Shown here piece by piece: positions 31,500 through 39,261 of a DNA stretch of 39,261 bases. The stretch comes from Oscillospiraceae bacterium (GTDB taxonomy: Bacteria > Bacillota > Clostridia > Oscillospirales > CAG-272): positions 1-39,261 of the forward strand of contig SVTP01000023.1 of the NCBI GenBank assembly GCA_015063725.1. Reading direction: 5' to 3'. Positions within the stretch are counted from its first letter, which is position 1, and every line of letters begins with the position of its first letter. The translations under genes were made by a program, and so were the position numbers. The notes below the pieces were generated by a model that was given only the letters and a program-made list of their open reading frames with translations, was not told the origin of the DNA and ran no database searches.

Positions 31500-32471
31500 T
31501 CAGCTTATACACGTCCAAGTGTTTAAGTCTACTGATTCATATTTCGCATAGTCATAGGTACAGTTAAAATTTTCTTCTGATTTTGTGTACCGTATTGTTA
31601 AAATATAGGATTCACCAATCTGCGAAAAGTCAGTAACCTTTGCCCATGGCAAGTTGTCGTCTTGTGGCAATTCCGGTATGTTAACGTGAACCCAATTCAA
31701 ACCACCGTCGGTTGTCAATAAGGTCCGTTCGCAAAAATCATAGTCAGCAGCGAAAATGTCTCCGGAAATGAGCCCAACGTCCTCAGATATCATTTTTGCA
31801 TATACAATATGATTACGTAGATCGAGCAAAGGTATGTTCTGCAAATTGATTGATCGCCACGTGTTTCCGCCGTCTTCTGTTTTAAAGAAGTGAGATAATT
31901 TTGAGCTGCCTCTCGAATGACCTCCAACCACCTCTGTAAAGACAAACAAATATCCAACCTTTTCGCTTATAAAATCCCCGCTGAGAATATAACCTTCAAC
32001 TTCGTGCATAGTTTCATCAACATCAAGCTCTACAACAGTTTCACTTTGGGAACCTCTATCAAAGCTTACTACGGTTATTTTAGGCTCATAGAATTGTTTT
32101 AAAACCAAAAAGGCTCGTTCATTGTTTGCGCTAGCAGCTGTAGTGGAGTATTTAACAGAATTAATGTCTTGGTCTGAAAGGGACGTTACAAGATGATCTT
32201 CCCCCCAGTCTGCTACGTGAACAGAGAATTCGCTGTTTTGATTGAATGTGTATGTCACATTGGAATTACCCCAGACTCCGTTATGAAAGGTTGGAGCTTT
32301 CCTTGCCGGTTTTATTTCGGCTTTTTCTTCGGTTTCTATTGTTGTAGTATTTGTCGTATTATCTATTTCATTTCCGGCGTCTTGCGCCTGTTGGCAGGCG
32401 GTGAGAGATGCGGTCAAAAGGGTAGAGGCAAGCAGTAGAGTTGCGATTTCTTTTTTTAGCTTCATAGGCAT
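31500..32471 (-). CDS. Lipoprotein A, single Asp-box module
   Basis: The 323-residue protein has a lipoprotein signal (KLKKEIATLLLASTLLTAS) with lipobox LTAC and lipidated Cys26. A Thr/Glu-rich linker and one beta-rich domain follow. The domain has Asp-box motifs (FFKTEDGGNTW near residue 205, LLTTDGGLNW near 250) and closes with SVDLNTW. Asp boxes occur in sialidase-type propellers and Ycf48/BNR proteins; no sialidase catalytic Arg/Tyr/FRIP set is visible, so it is probably a binding protein. It matches the fourth module of the neighbouring 1054-residue lipoprotein. Its ribosome binding site is CGGAG where the paralog has AGGAG. Confidence 0.85.
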   Translation of the reverse strand: MPMKLKKEIATLLLASTLLTASLTACQQAQDAGNEIDNTTNTTTIETEEKAEIKPARKAPTFHNGVWGNSNVTYTFNQNSEFSVHVADWGEDHLVTSLSDQDINSVKYSTTAASANNERAFLVLKQFYEPKITVVSFDRGSQSETVVELDVDETMHEVEGYILSGDFISEKVGYLFVFTEVVGGHSRGSSKLSHFFKTEDGGNTWRSINLQNIPLLDLRNHIVYAKMISEDVGLISGDIFAADYDFCERTLLTTDGGLNWVHVNIPELPQDDNLPWAKVTDFSQIGESYILTIRYTKSEENFNCTYDYAKYESVDLNTWTCIS

Positions 32472-32558
32472 TTTTTCTCCGTTTCTTTGGCGTTTTTATC
32501 TCAAAAAATGTGAAATTTCAGGTTGTAAATTTATTATACCAAATCTTCTTTTTGCTTG
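32389..32558 (-). repeat. Duplicated promoter/signal-peptide block, copy A
   Basis: This 170-base stretch spans the lipobox, signal peptide, ribosome binding site and -10 region of lipoprotein A. It matches 35778-35947 with only three differences that I can count (about 98%). The identity stops abruptly at the -35 position: copy A has GAACAA where copy B has TTGCAA, so copy A has a poor -35. The stretch 32559-32665 beyond it holds nothing I recognise. Confidence 0.88.
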
Positions 32559-32665
32559 TTCGCTTCGCTCAACCCGCAAAAGTGCGACTTTGCAAATTGC
32601 GTTGCAATTTTCTCTGCTTAGAATGACATACGGAAATTTTGCTTGGTGGTAATCGAGAGTAAAGG

Positions 32666-32688
32666 GGGCGACAGAAAACCTGCCGCCC
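32666..32688 (-). terminator. GC-rich hairpin after lipoprotein B
   Basis: Nine pairs (GGGCGACAG at 32666-32674 with CTGCCGCCC at 32680-32688, one G-T). No T-run follows. Similar to the hairpin after lipoprotein A. Confidence 0.45.
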
Positions 32689-32695
32689 GTTTGTG

Positions 32696-35600
32696 TTAGT
32701 CTACTTTTTTCAGGTAGCTCCATTCAACACCGTCGGAAGACGTGAACAAATAACAAGGCTTATCCGCTCCTTCATGAACGGCTTGCACATACAAATAATA
32801 GGTGCCGTCAATATATTGCAGGTCGTATGCTTGAATACCCCAATCTTTATCGGGAGATGAGTCAAAAAAGTTACTTAAATCAACAGGAATCCAAGTTAAA
32901 CCGCCGTCCTTTGTAATATAGGTGCGCTCGTGGAAGCTATAATCACTGGCCCAATGACGTCCTGCAATGATGCCGATATCCGCTGTTGCGAATTTTGCTA
33001 ATATCATACACTCCCTCAAATTGGTGTAGGGTGCGTTGCTACAGTCAATCGAAGTCCAAGTTTTTCCGCCGTCTTGCGTTTTGTAAAGCTTGGAAACCTT
33101 TTCGTAGCCGGATGCAAAATCAGGGTGTCCGCCTTCTTCAATTACAAAAATATAGCCGTTTTCATCATCTATAAAGTCACAAAAGATCTCGTTTTCGTTT
33201 ATCGGTTTATCCCAAGTGATGGTTTGCTCGGTGATTTCATTGCTTCCCTTGGTAAAGGAGAGGATTTTAATGGATTTTCCAAGACCGTCCGGGTGATAGA
33301 CAAAAATGCCTTTATCGCCGTATATCGTAGCGGCGCGGGCAAACTCCCAATTTATGTCTGTGTAGGTAAAGGGGAGCGCAACGGTTTGATTCCAAGCATC
33401 AATTTGCAAAAATACGTTGCCGTCTTCGCGATATTCGTACTTATACAGTACCTTTGCAGGGTAAACGCTGTAAGAGGGAAAATAGCTGCTGATGCACTCC
33501 GTGGAGTAGATGTTGGTGCTGTTTTCGGGGTGAATAACCAATTTCCAATTTTCCAAATCGGTGGAAACGAGATAACGAGGAATTTTTTTGGCACCAAGAC
33601 CTCGTGCGGTTCGCAAAAAGATGATGTATTCTCCGTTTTCGTAGGTAAAATCGTATGCTTCGACGGAACCGAGCTCTATGGATGAACCGACTTTGTGCCA
33701 AGTCTTTCCACCGTCGGCAGAGACGTAGGTTTTGGATGACAGATCATCGTTGGCATGGTGACTGCCAAATATGCAGCCGACCTGTTCGTCCAGCATTTTT
33801 GCACAGATGATATCTTCTTTCCAATAAATTGAGGGCGAGGTTTCAACAGGCTGTTCAACCCATGTTTCTCCACCGTCTGTTGTTTTGAAAAAGTGGTGCA
33901 GTTGAATATCATTAGGACCGCCCAAAAGGAACAAATATCCTGTTTTTTCGTCAATGAAATTGCAATATTTCTGTTCGTAGCTGTAATTTCCCTCGGGGAG
34001 ATTGAGGGGACGAATGGTGACCTCGGTATTCCATCTGGTAAATTGAATTAAGCTGATGGGCTTATCATCGGGGCTGAAATCTCTGAAGAAGAGCGTGCCC
34101 TCTGTCTCACTCAAAACAGCGGAGCAAGAATCCAACACATCTTCTATGATATACATATCATCACGTTTGGGAACGATGAAGAACTGATGCCACTCGGGAA
34201 TATAGAGGATGAGGTTGCCATCCTCGTGAATGATATAATGAATACCATCGCTGTGGGTGCCATTGCAGGGAATGGTGTTGCGAGGTTGCACAAGCTTCCA
34301 AGACTTGAGGTCGGTGGATTCATGCTGTGTTATATATGAAAACGATTCTCCGCGATGTCTCACGCTCAACACATATTTTCCGTCTACATATTCAATGGAT
34401 AGCTCTTCGTCATACCCGTATTCCTCGTCTGTTTTCGGTGCACCGTAGTCGGGACGCTCCCAAGTTCTTCCGCCATCGGTTGTAACGTATATTTTACCGT
34501 CTCCGTGCCAGAGCTTTTTAATGAATCCGGTGCTTTCGGTAAACATTTGTGCATCGTCAATACCCAAATGCATACTGGATTTGGGGGCATCAATAATGGG
34601 CTGACGTTCCCATGTTTTGCCGCCGTCTGTGGTTTTGAGGAAGGTTAAAAATTCGGTATCCCAGTAAAAAACAAAGGTATAACCGATTTGGTCATCTATG
34701 AAATTCCGGCGCACATCATAATCGATGCCGAGATATTCTTCATAAGGGGAAGGGGAGTTGTCGGTGCGTGTTGCGGTCAGCGTCCATTCTGTAAAGTCGG
34801 TGGATTTGCATATAAAGGTGACTTTTTCTTCCTCGTCTCCTTTTCCTTCTAACTTTTTCTCTGCCTTAAAGCTTGCTACGTATTTGTCGTTAACAACAAT
34901 GATGCCATTAAATTTGACGAAATATTCCCCATTCGGATCCACGCAAGAGAAGGGCTGCAGCTGCCACGTGCCGCCGCCGTCGATGGTGGTATAGACGTCA
35001 TATTGGTGAGTTAGCTCATCTCTGATATACACAAAGTAGCCACAATCGCGCGTTAGGAGAAAATCCCACGTTTGCAAATACCCGTCTGTTCCGCCAAAGG
35101 GTTCTCCTTTAGGGCTCCAGGTTTTTCCCATATCGGTACTTTCGTAAACTTGAATTTGCCAATTGTCATTTGCGGTAGCAGTATCTGCTTCACCCTCTTC
35201 TGTGTATAGGATGTAAAATTGGTCGGGGCTGTAAAGATTGTAATCGATATGCGGAGAAGAAAAGGGGCGGGTCTCCCACTCAAATTCGTTGATATGGCTT
35301 TCCAGAATGGCACCGCTTTTGTCGATTTTCATCGTTATGACCTTTATCCATGGATAAGTTTTATTCATAAAGTAAGGGTCAAACTCTGCCAAAACGTAGA
35401 GATAATCATCAGTGACCAAAACGTCATGCACATGGGTTGCGTTGGTTTCGTCGGTGATTTTGAACGCCTGATCCCAGTCCTTAACGTAAAAATAGTGGTT
35501 GTCAAAGTCATCGTTATAAACAAACGTATATACACCCGTGCCGGAGCGCTTTTCCCATTTGTAGATGTCCTCGGGAAGAGTGAAGAGCGAGCAGGTAATG

Positions 35601-35860
35601 TTTTCGCCAACAATGGGGTGCTCAAAGTTTATAGCATCGGTGCTTGGCGGTTCGGGCGTCGTCGTTTCGGGTGGTGTTTGTGGCGTGGTTTCGATTGTGG
35701 TGATTTCCGGCGTGGTTTCGATTGTGGTGATTTCCGGTGTTGTATTATTACCTATTTCAGTTCCACCGTCTGGCGTCTGTTGGCAGGCGGTGAGAGATGC
35801 GGTCAAAAGGGTAGAGGCAAGCAGTAGAGTTGCGATTTCTTTTTTTAGCTTCATAAGCAT
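32696..35860 (-). CDS. Lipoprotein B, four Asp-box modules
   Basis: The 1054-residue lipoprotein has the same signal peptide and lipobox as lipoprotein A, then a Thr/Pro linker (about 28-75) that contains a nine-residue repeat. Four related modules follow, each with a GYxF strand, a first Asp box, AKM/G segment, a second Asp box, YxxGxY and a closing STDxxxW. First and second boxes lie near residues 242/294, 413/463, 662/716 and 930/984 (for example TTDGGKTWERQ and TKDGGLTWIP). It is probably a surface-exposed binding protein; no enzymatic residues are evident. AAGGAG lies 5 bases before the ATG, and the promoter is intact. Confidence 0.87.
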   Translation of the reverse strand: MLMKLKKEIATLLLASTLLTASLTACQQTPDGGTEIGNNTTPEITTIETTPEITTIETTPQTPPETTTPEPPSTDAINFEHPIVGENITCSLFTLPEDIYKWEKRSGTGVYTFVYNDDFDNHYFYVKDWDQAFKITDETNATHVHDVLVTDDYLYVLAEFDPYFMNKTYPWIKVITMKIDKSGAILESHINEFEWETRPFSSPHIDYNLYSPDQFYILYTEEGEADTATANDNWQIQVYESTDMGKTWSPKGEPFGGTDGYLQTWDFLLTRDCGYFVYIRDELTHQYDVYTTIDGGGTWQLQPFSCVDPNGEYFVKFNGIIVVNDKYVASFKAEKKLEGKGDEEEKVTFICKSTDFTEWTLTATRTDNSPSPYEEYLGIDYDVRRNFIDDQIGYTFVFYWDTEFLTFLKTTDGGKTWERQPIIDAPKSSMHLGIDDAQMFTESTGFIKKLWHGDGKIYVTTDGGRTWERPDYGAPKTDEEYGYDEELSIEYVDGKYVLSVRHRGESFSYITQHESTDLKSWKLVQPRNTIPCNGTHSDGIHYIIHEDGNLILYIPEWHQFFIVPKRDDMYIIEDVLDSCSAVLSETEGTLFFRDFSPDDKPISLIQFTRWNTEVTIRPLNLPEGNYSYEQKYCNFIDEKTGYLFLLGGPNDIQLHHFFKTTDGGETWVEQPVETSPSIYWKEDIICAKMLDEQVGCIFGSHHANDDLSSKTYVSADGGKTWHKVGSSIELGSVEAYDFTYENGEYIIFLRTARGLGAKKIPRYLVSTDLENWKLVIHPENSTNIYSTECISSYFPSYSVYPAKVLYKYEYREDGNVFLQIDAWNQTVALPFTYTDINWEFARAATIYGDKGIFVYHPDGLGKSIKILSFTKGSNEITEQTITWDKPINENEIFCDFIDDENGYIFVIEEGGHPDFASGYEKVSKLYKTQDGGKTWTSIDCSNAPYTNLRECMILAKFATADIGIIAGRHWASDYSFHERTYITKDGGLTWIPVDLSNFFDSSPDKDWGIQAYDLQYIDGTYYLYVQAVHEGADKPCYLFTSSDGVEWSYLKKVD
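35684..35737. repeat. Two perfect 27-bp tandem repeats in the lipoprotein B linker
   Basis: Units 35684-35710 and 35711-35737 are identical and in frame, encoding TTPEITTIE twice in the Thr-rich linker. Units of 27 bases keep the reading frame, so copy-number change would only lengthen or shorten the linker. Confidence 0.9.
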
Positions 35861-35947
35861 TTTTTCTCCTTTTCTTTGGCGTTTTTATCTCAAAAAATGT
35901 AAAATTTCAGGTTGTAAATTTATTATACCAAATCTTCTTTTTGCTTG
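35778..35947 (-). repeat. Duplicated promoter/signal-peptide block, copy B
   Basis: Counterpart of 32389-32558, covering the lipobox, signal peptide, ribosome binding site and -10 of lipoprotein B. The near-identity, compared with clearly diverged mature proteins, suggests recent duplication or gene conversion of the 5' end only. Confidence 0.88.
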
Positions 35948-35950
35948 CAA
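35922..35950 (-). promoter_or_regulatory. Promoter of lipoprotein B
   Basis: TTGCAA (35950-35945), a 17-base spacer and TATAAT (35927-35922) on the minus strand, 62 bases before the start. The 336-base gap up to pyrC otherwise holds only AT-rich sequence and the pyrC promoter. Confidence 0.75.
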
Positions 35951-36056
35951 CATCTGCGCTTCAATTTTTTTCGTCTCTCGCTAAATTTTTGAGTATTTTT
36001 TGTCACTTTATATAGTTCTTATATCCGTTCAATCTTTATTTTCTATCTTTTTACTA

Positions 36057-36085
36057 TTGACATTTCTTTTTCTATATGATATAAT
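36057..36085 (+). promoter_or_regulatory. Promoter of pyrC-carB
   Basis: Perfect TTGACA (36057-36062) and TATAAT (36080-36085) with a 17-base spacer. A GC-rich leader of about 105 bases follows, with a seven-pair hairpin (36116-36122 with 36133-36139). I find no PyrR-binding consensus and no T-run, so the mode of pyrimidine control is not visible. Confidence 0.88.
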
Positions 36086-36196
36086 CTATTAAAGACAAAA
36101 ACGGACGACTCGGCACCGCGCGGGCAGATTGGCGTGCGGATGAAGTTTCGGGGAAGTTTGTTTTGTCAAATTTTTGAATATGTGAAGGAGATGCAG

Positions 36197-37447
36197 ATGA
36201 TCTTTCGGAACGCAACGGTTTGGACGCAAAATGGATTTGCAAAGCAGGATGCCATTTTTGATGGTGGAGTGCTTTCTTTTTCCAATTCCCAAATTGCCCC
36301 TGCTTCCGCATCCGAGATGCCTGTTTTTTCTAATTGTCTCATATTACCCGGTTTTTGCGACGTGCACGTGCACTTACGCGAGCCGGGTTTTTGTTATAAA
36401 GAGACGGTTGCAAGCGGAACGGCATCGGCGGCGCGCGGTGGCTATACGGCAATTTGCTCTATGCCAAACCTAAACCCTGTGCCCGATTCGAGGGTGCACC
36501 TCGACGTGCAGCTCGCGGCTATTCGCAAGGATGCGAGAATCGCGGTCTATCCCTATGGCTCTCTCACCGTAAACGAAGCGGGGGAAGAGATGGCAGACCT
36601 TGACGGTATGGCGGCTGACGCCATTGCTTTTTCGGATGACGGCAAGGGTGTACAAAATGAAGAAATGATGCGCGACCTGATGTTGCGCGCCAAAAAATTG
36701 GGCAAAATGGTAGTGGCGCACTGCGAGGACAATTCGCTGCTCCACGGCGGCTACATTCACGACGGCACTTATGCCAAAGAGCATGGACACCGCGGCATTT
36801 GCTCCGAGAGCGAGTGGGGACCTATCGCCCGTGACTTAAAACTCGCCAAAGAGACAGGATGTGCCTACCACGTTTGTCATATATCCACAAAAGAGAGCGT
36901 TGACCTTATTCGCGCTGCCAAGGCAGAAGGCGTGAACGTCACCTGCGAGACCGCGCCGCACTATCTTGTGCTTTGTGACGAGGATCTGCAAGAGGATGGT
37001 CGTTTTAAAATGAATCCGCCTCTGCGCTCCGCGGCTGACCGCGACGCGCTGATTGCGGGTATTCTCGATGGCACCATCGATATGATCGCAACCGACCACG
37101 CGCCTCACTCCCAAGAGGAAAAGAGCCGCGGACTTGAGGGGAGCGCGTTCGGTATTGTAGGACTTGAGACCGCTTTCCCGATTATGTACACTGAATTTGT
37201 TAAGACGGGCAAGATGACGCTTGAGCGCCTTGTAGAATTGATGTGCATCAATCCGCGCAAGCGTTTCGGCATTTCGTCCGACATCGGTTTTACGGTTTGG
37301 GATGTGGAAAAAGCATACGCTATCAACCCCGATGACTTTGCAAGTCTCGGTCGCGCCACGCCCTTTGAGGGAAGAGAAGTATTTGGAGAAAATTTGTTGA
37401 CCGTTTATAACGGTTCTGTCGCATATAGAAGAAACGAGGAGGAATAA
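36197..37447 (+). CDS. pyrC: Dihydroorotase
   Basis: Dihydroorotase closes carbamoyl-aspartate to dihydroorotate in pyrimidine synthesis. The 416-residue type I enzyme has the zinc ligands [10 protein letters not shown] near residue 55, [10 protein letters not shown], an FSDDGKGVQ segment, YHVCHIST, and [11 protein letters not shown] near residue 300. [12 protein letters not shown] segment and the C-terminal amidohydrolase strands follow. The ATG at 36197 has AAGGAG (36185-36190) at 6 bases; the ATG at 36191 is too close to it. carB starts 4 bases after the stop. Confidence 0.95.
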   Translation: MIFRNATVWTQNGFAKQDAIFDGGVLSFSNSQIAPASASEMPVFSNCLILPGFCDVHVHLREPGFCYKETVASGTASAARGGYTAICSMPNLNPVPDSRVHLDVQLAAIRKDARIAVYPYGSLTVNEAGEEMADLDGMAADAIAFSDDGKGVQNEEMMRDLMLRAKKLGKMVVAHCEDNSLLHGGYIHDGTYAKEHGHRGICSESEWGPIARDLKLAKETGCAYHVCHISTKESVDLIRAAKAEGVNVTCETAPHYLVLCDEDLQEDGRFKMNPPLRSAADRDALIAGILDGTIDMIATDHAPHSQEEKSRGLEGSAFGIVGLETAFPIMYTEFVKTGKMTLERLVELMCINPRKRFGISSDIGFTVWDVEKAYAINPDDFASLGRATPFEGREVFGENLLTVYNGSVAYRRNEEE

Positions 37448-37451
37448 GAAA

Positions 37452-39261
37452 ATGGCAAAGAGAACAGACATCAAAAAGATTTTGATCATCGGCTCCGGTC
37501 CTATCGTTATCGGACAGGCAGCCGAGTTTGACTATGCGGGCACGCAAGCGTGTTTGGCACTCAAGGAAGAGGGATACGAGGTCATTCTTGTGAACTCCAA
37601 CCCCGCAACCATTATGACCGACACCACCATTGCCGACAAGGTTTATATGGAACCCCTGACGCTCGAATACGTAGCCAAGATTCTGCGCTACGAGCGTCCT
37701 GACGCCATCGTTCCCGGTATCGGCGGTCAAACAGGCCTCAACCTTGCTATGCAGCTCGAAAAGAAGGGCGTTCTTCGTGAGTGTAATGTTGAGCTTCTTG
37801 GAACAAGCAGTGAGAGTATTGCACGTGCTGAGGACCGCGAGCTTTTCAAGGAGCTTTGTCAATCTATTGGCGAGCCTACCATTCCTTCCGAAATCACCTA
37901 TTCACTCGAGGAAGCCAAAGAGGCTGCAAAACGCATCGGTTACCCCGTCGTATTGCGTCCTGCATTCACGCTTGGCGGCACGGGCGGCGGCTTTGCCAAC
38001 GATGAGGCAGAGCTCATCGAGGTAGGTACCAACGCATTCAAGCTCTCTCCCGTTCATCAGGTTTTGATCGAAAAGAGCGTTAAGGGTTATAAAGAAATCG
38101 AATTTGAGGTTATGCGCGACTCCCAAGACAACGCCATTACCATTTGCGGTATGGAAAATGTCGACCCCGTTGGTGTACACACGGGAGACTCTATTGTTGT
38201 TGCTCCCATTCTTTCGCTCAGCGATGCCGACCACAAAATGCTCAACGACAGTGCGATCAAGATCATTCGCGAGCTTAAAATCGAGGGTGGATGCAACGTA
38301 CAGTTCGCACTTGATCCCCACTCCAGCCAATACTATCTTATCGAAGTTAATCCGCGTGTATCTCGCTCCTCGGCACTTGCATCTAAGGCGAGCGGCTATC
38401 CCATTGCGCGCGTTACGGCAAAAATCGCCGTTGGTATGACGCTTGACGAAATTCCCGTAGCGGGCGGAACAGCGGCAATCGAGCCCAACTTGGATTACAT
38501 TGTGTCCAAGTTCCCGCGTTTTCCGTTTGATAAATTTACAACCGCCTCCAACCTGCTCGGCACACAAATGAAGGCAACGGGCGAGGTTATGGGAATCGGT
38601 TCTAACCTTGAGGAGAGCTTCCTGAAATCTATCCGTTCTTTGGAGATCGGTGTAAATCACATCTACCATTCTAAATTTGATAGCATGAACAAGGAAGAAC
38701 TGCTTGCGTATATTCACGAAACTCACTCCGACAATATTTTTGCAATCGCGGAGCTGATCTACCACGGTGCAACGATCGAGCAGATTCACGAAATTACACA
38801 GATCACGCCTCTCTTTCTGCAAACCATCAAAAACATCATTGATATGGAAGAAAAGTTGCGCGTGAATGTTTTTGAGCTTGCTGTACTGACCGAAGCCAAA
38901 AAGATGGGATTTTCGGATAAATACATTGCAAAGCTTTGGAACACCGATGAGCTTTCAGTTTACAATCAACGAAAAGCAGCCGGTATCATCCCCGTATTCC
39001 GCATGGTTGATACGATGCACACCGGCAAATATATCGCATATCTCTATTCCTCTTACACAGGTAAGAACGACTCTCGCCTGACCGACAAGAAAAAGATCGT
39101 TGTTCTCGGTGCAGGTCCTATCCGAATCGGACAGGGCGTTGAGTTCGACTATTCCACCGTGCACGCTGTGCAGACCATCAAGCGTGCGGGATATGAGGCA
39201 ATTATCATTAACAACAATCCCGAAACGGTTTCCACAGACTACACCACGGCCGACAAGCTCT
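37452..39261 (+). CDS. carB: Carbamoyl-phosphate synthase large subunit, truncated by the window edge
   Basis: CarB makes carbamoyl phosphate from ammonia (supplied by CarA), bicarbonate and two ATP. About 603 of some 1070 residues are present. The first half has [20 protein letters not shown], the ATP-grasp domain with [12 protein letters not shown] and [18 protein letters not shown], and [18 protein letters not shown]. An oligomerisation domain follows, and the second synthetase half begins with [19 protein letters not shown]. The frame is open to base 39261. The ATG at 37452 follows GAGGAGGAA and sits 4 bases after pyrC. No carA lies upstream, so it is downstream or elsewhere. Confidence 0.97.
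   Translation, partial: MAKRTDIKKILIIGSGPIVIGQAAEFDYAGTQACLALKEEGYEVILVNSNPATIMTDTTIADKVYMEPLTLEYVAKILRYERPDAIVPGIGGQTGLNLAMQLEKKGVLRECNVELLGTSSESIARAEDRELFKELCQSIGEPTIPSEITYSLEEAKEAAKRIGYPVVLRPAFTLGGTGGGFANDEAELIEVGTNAFKLSPVHQVLIEKSVKGYKEIEFEVMRDSQDNAITICGMENVDPVGVHTGDSIVVAPILSLSDADHKMLNDSAIKIIRELKIEGGCNVQFALDPHSSQYYLIEVNPRVSRSSALASKASGYPIARVTAKIAVGMTLDEIPVAGGTAAIEPNLDYIVSKFPRFPFDKFTTASNLLGTQMKATGEVMGIGSNLEESFLKSIRSLEIGVNHIYHSKFDSMNKEELLAYIHETHSDNIFAIAELIYHGATIEQIHEITQITPLFLQTIKNIIDMEEKLRVNVFELAVLTEAKKMGFSDKYIAKLWNTDELSVYNQRKAAGIIPVFRMVDTMHTGKYIAYLYSSYTGKNDSRLTDKKKIVVLGAGPIRIGQGVEFDYSTVHAVQTIKRAGYEAIIINNNPETVSTDYTTADKL

Noticed and set aside
32696-35860. Sialidase or glycoside hydrolase
   Set aside because: Asp boxes are present, but I see no FRIP motif, catalytic Arg triad, or Tyr/Glu pair; Asp boxes alone are structural.

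Overview
The window looks like a chromosomal segment of an endospore-forming, Gram-positive Clostridia (Bacillota), probably an uncultured gut-type lineage; I cannot name the genus. Evidence: the sporulation genes ylbJ, yqfC and yqfD; the Firmicutes order yqfC-yqfD-phoH-ybeY-era-recO; consensus TTGACA/TATAAT promoters, nearly all with 17-bp spacers; strong AAGGAGG ribosome binding sites; CCA-encoding tRNAs; and Clostridia-type THF and preQ1 riboswitches. Core genes are about half G+C, while intergenic DNA is AT-rich and full of hairpins.

Layout. 1-3433: tRNA-Pro(GGG) on the minus strand, then a MoxR ATPase / DUF58 / two-TM protein operon with its own promoter and terminator. 3504-3951: tRNA-Arg(ACG) followed by tandem copies of its own 3' end, its terminator and a nested palindrome. 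4027-5751: two single-gene units, a four-TM protein and a membrane-anchored alpha/beta hydrolase, each with a consensus promoter. 5754-14534: ylbJ (minus) divergent from yqfC-yqfD-phoH-ybeY-(unknown TM protein)-era-recO-mutS2, a sporulation and RNA/DNA maintenance cluster with several start-stop overlaps. 14547-19292: a ThuA-like gene; a THF riboswitch controlling folT-folC (folate uptake and polyglutamylation); a preQ1-I-like riboswitch controlling queT; then cca and a bidirectional terminator.

19295-24252 (minus): alaS, followed 32 bp later by a secreted RCC1-propeller protein and a small secreted protein that shares the propeller protein's C-terminal domain. 24316-26954 (minus): a GNAT acetyltransferase, an Mrp/Nbp35-type Fe-S carrier ATPase, a palindrome-rich intergenic stretch with a MITE-like element, and a short family I pyrophosphatase. 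26956-29557 (minus): a U32/DUF3656 protein and zapA, forming a compact zapA-U32-ppa operon. 29768-30013: a 57-codon gene with its own promoter. 30116-31393 (minus): L10 leader, rplJ and rplL, not linked to rpoBC. 31469-35950 (minus): two paralogous Asp-box lipoproteins, one with a single module and one with four, sharing a 98% identical promoter and signal-peptide block. 36057-39261: pyrC and the first two thirds of carB (pyrimidine synthesis), running off the right edge.

I see no phage, CRISPR array, transposase or biosynthetic cluster. The least explained elements are the tRNA-Arg-derived repeat array (3609-3951), the alaS-linked RCC1 pair, the modular lipoprotein pair, and the small structured elements between genes.
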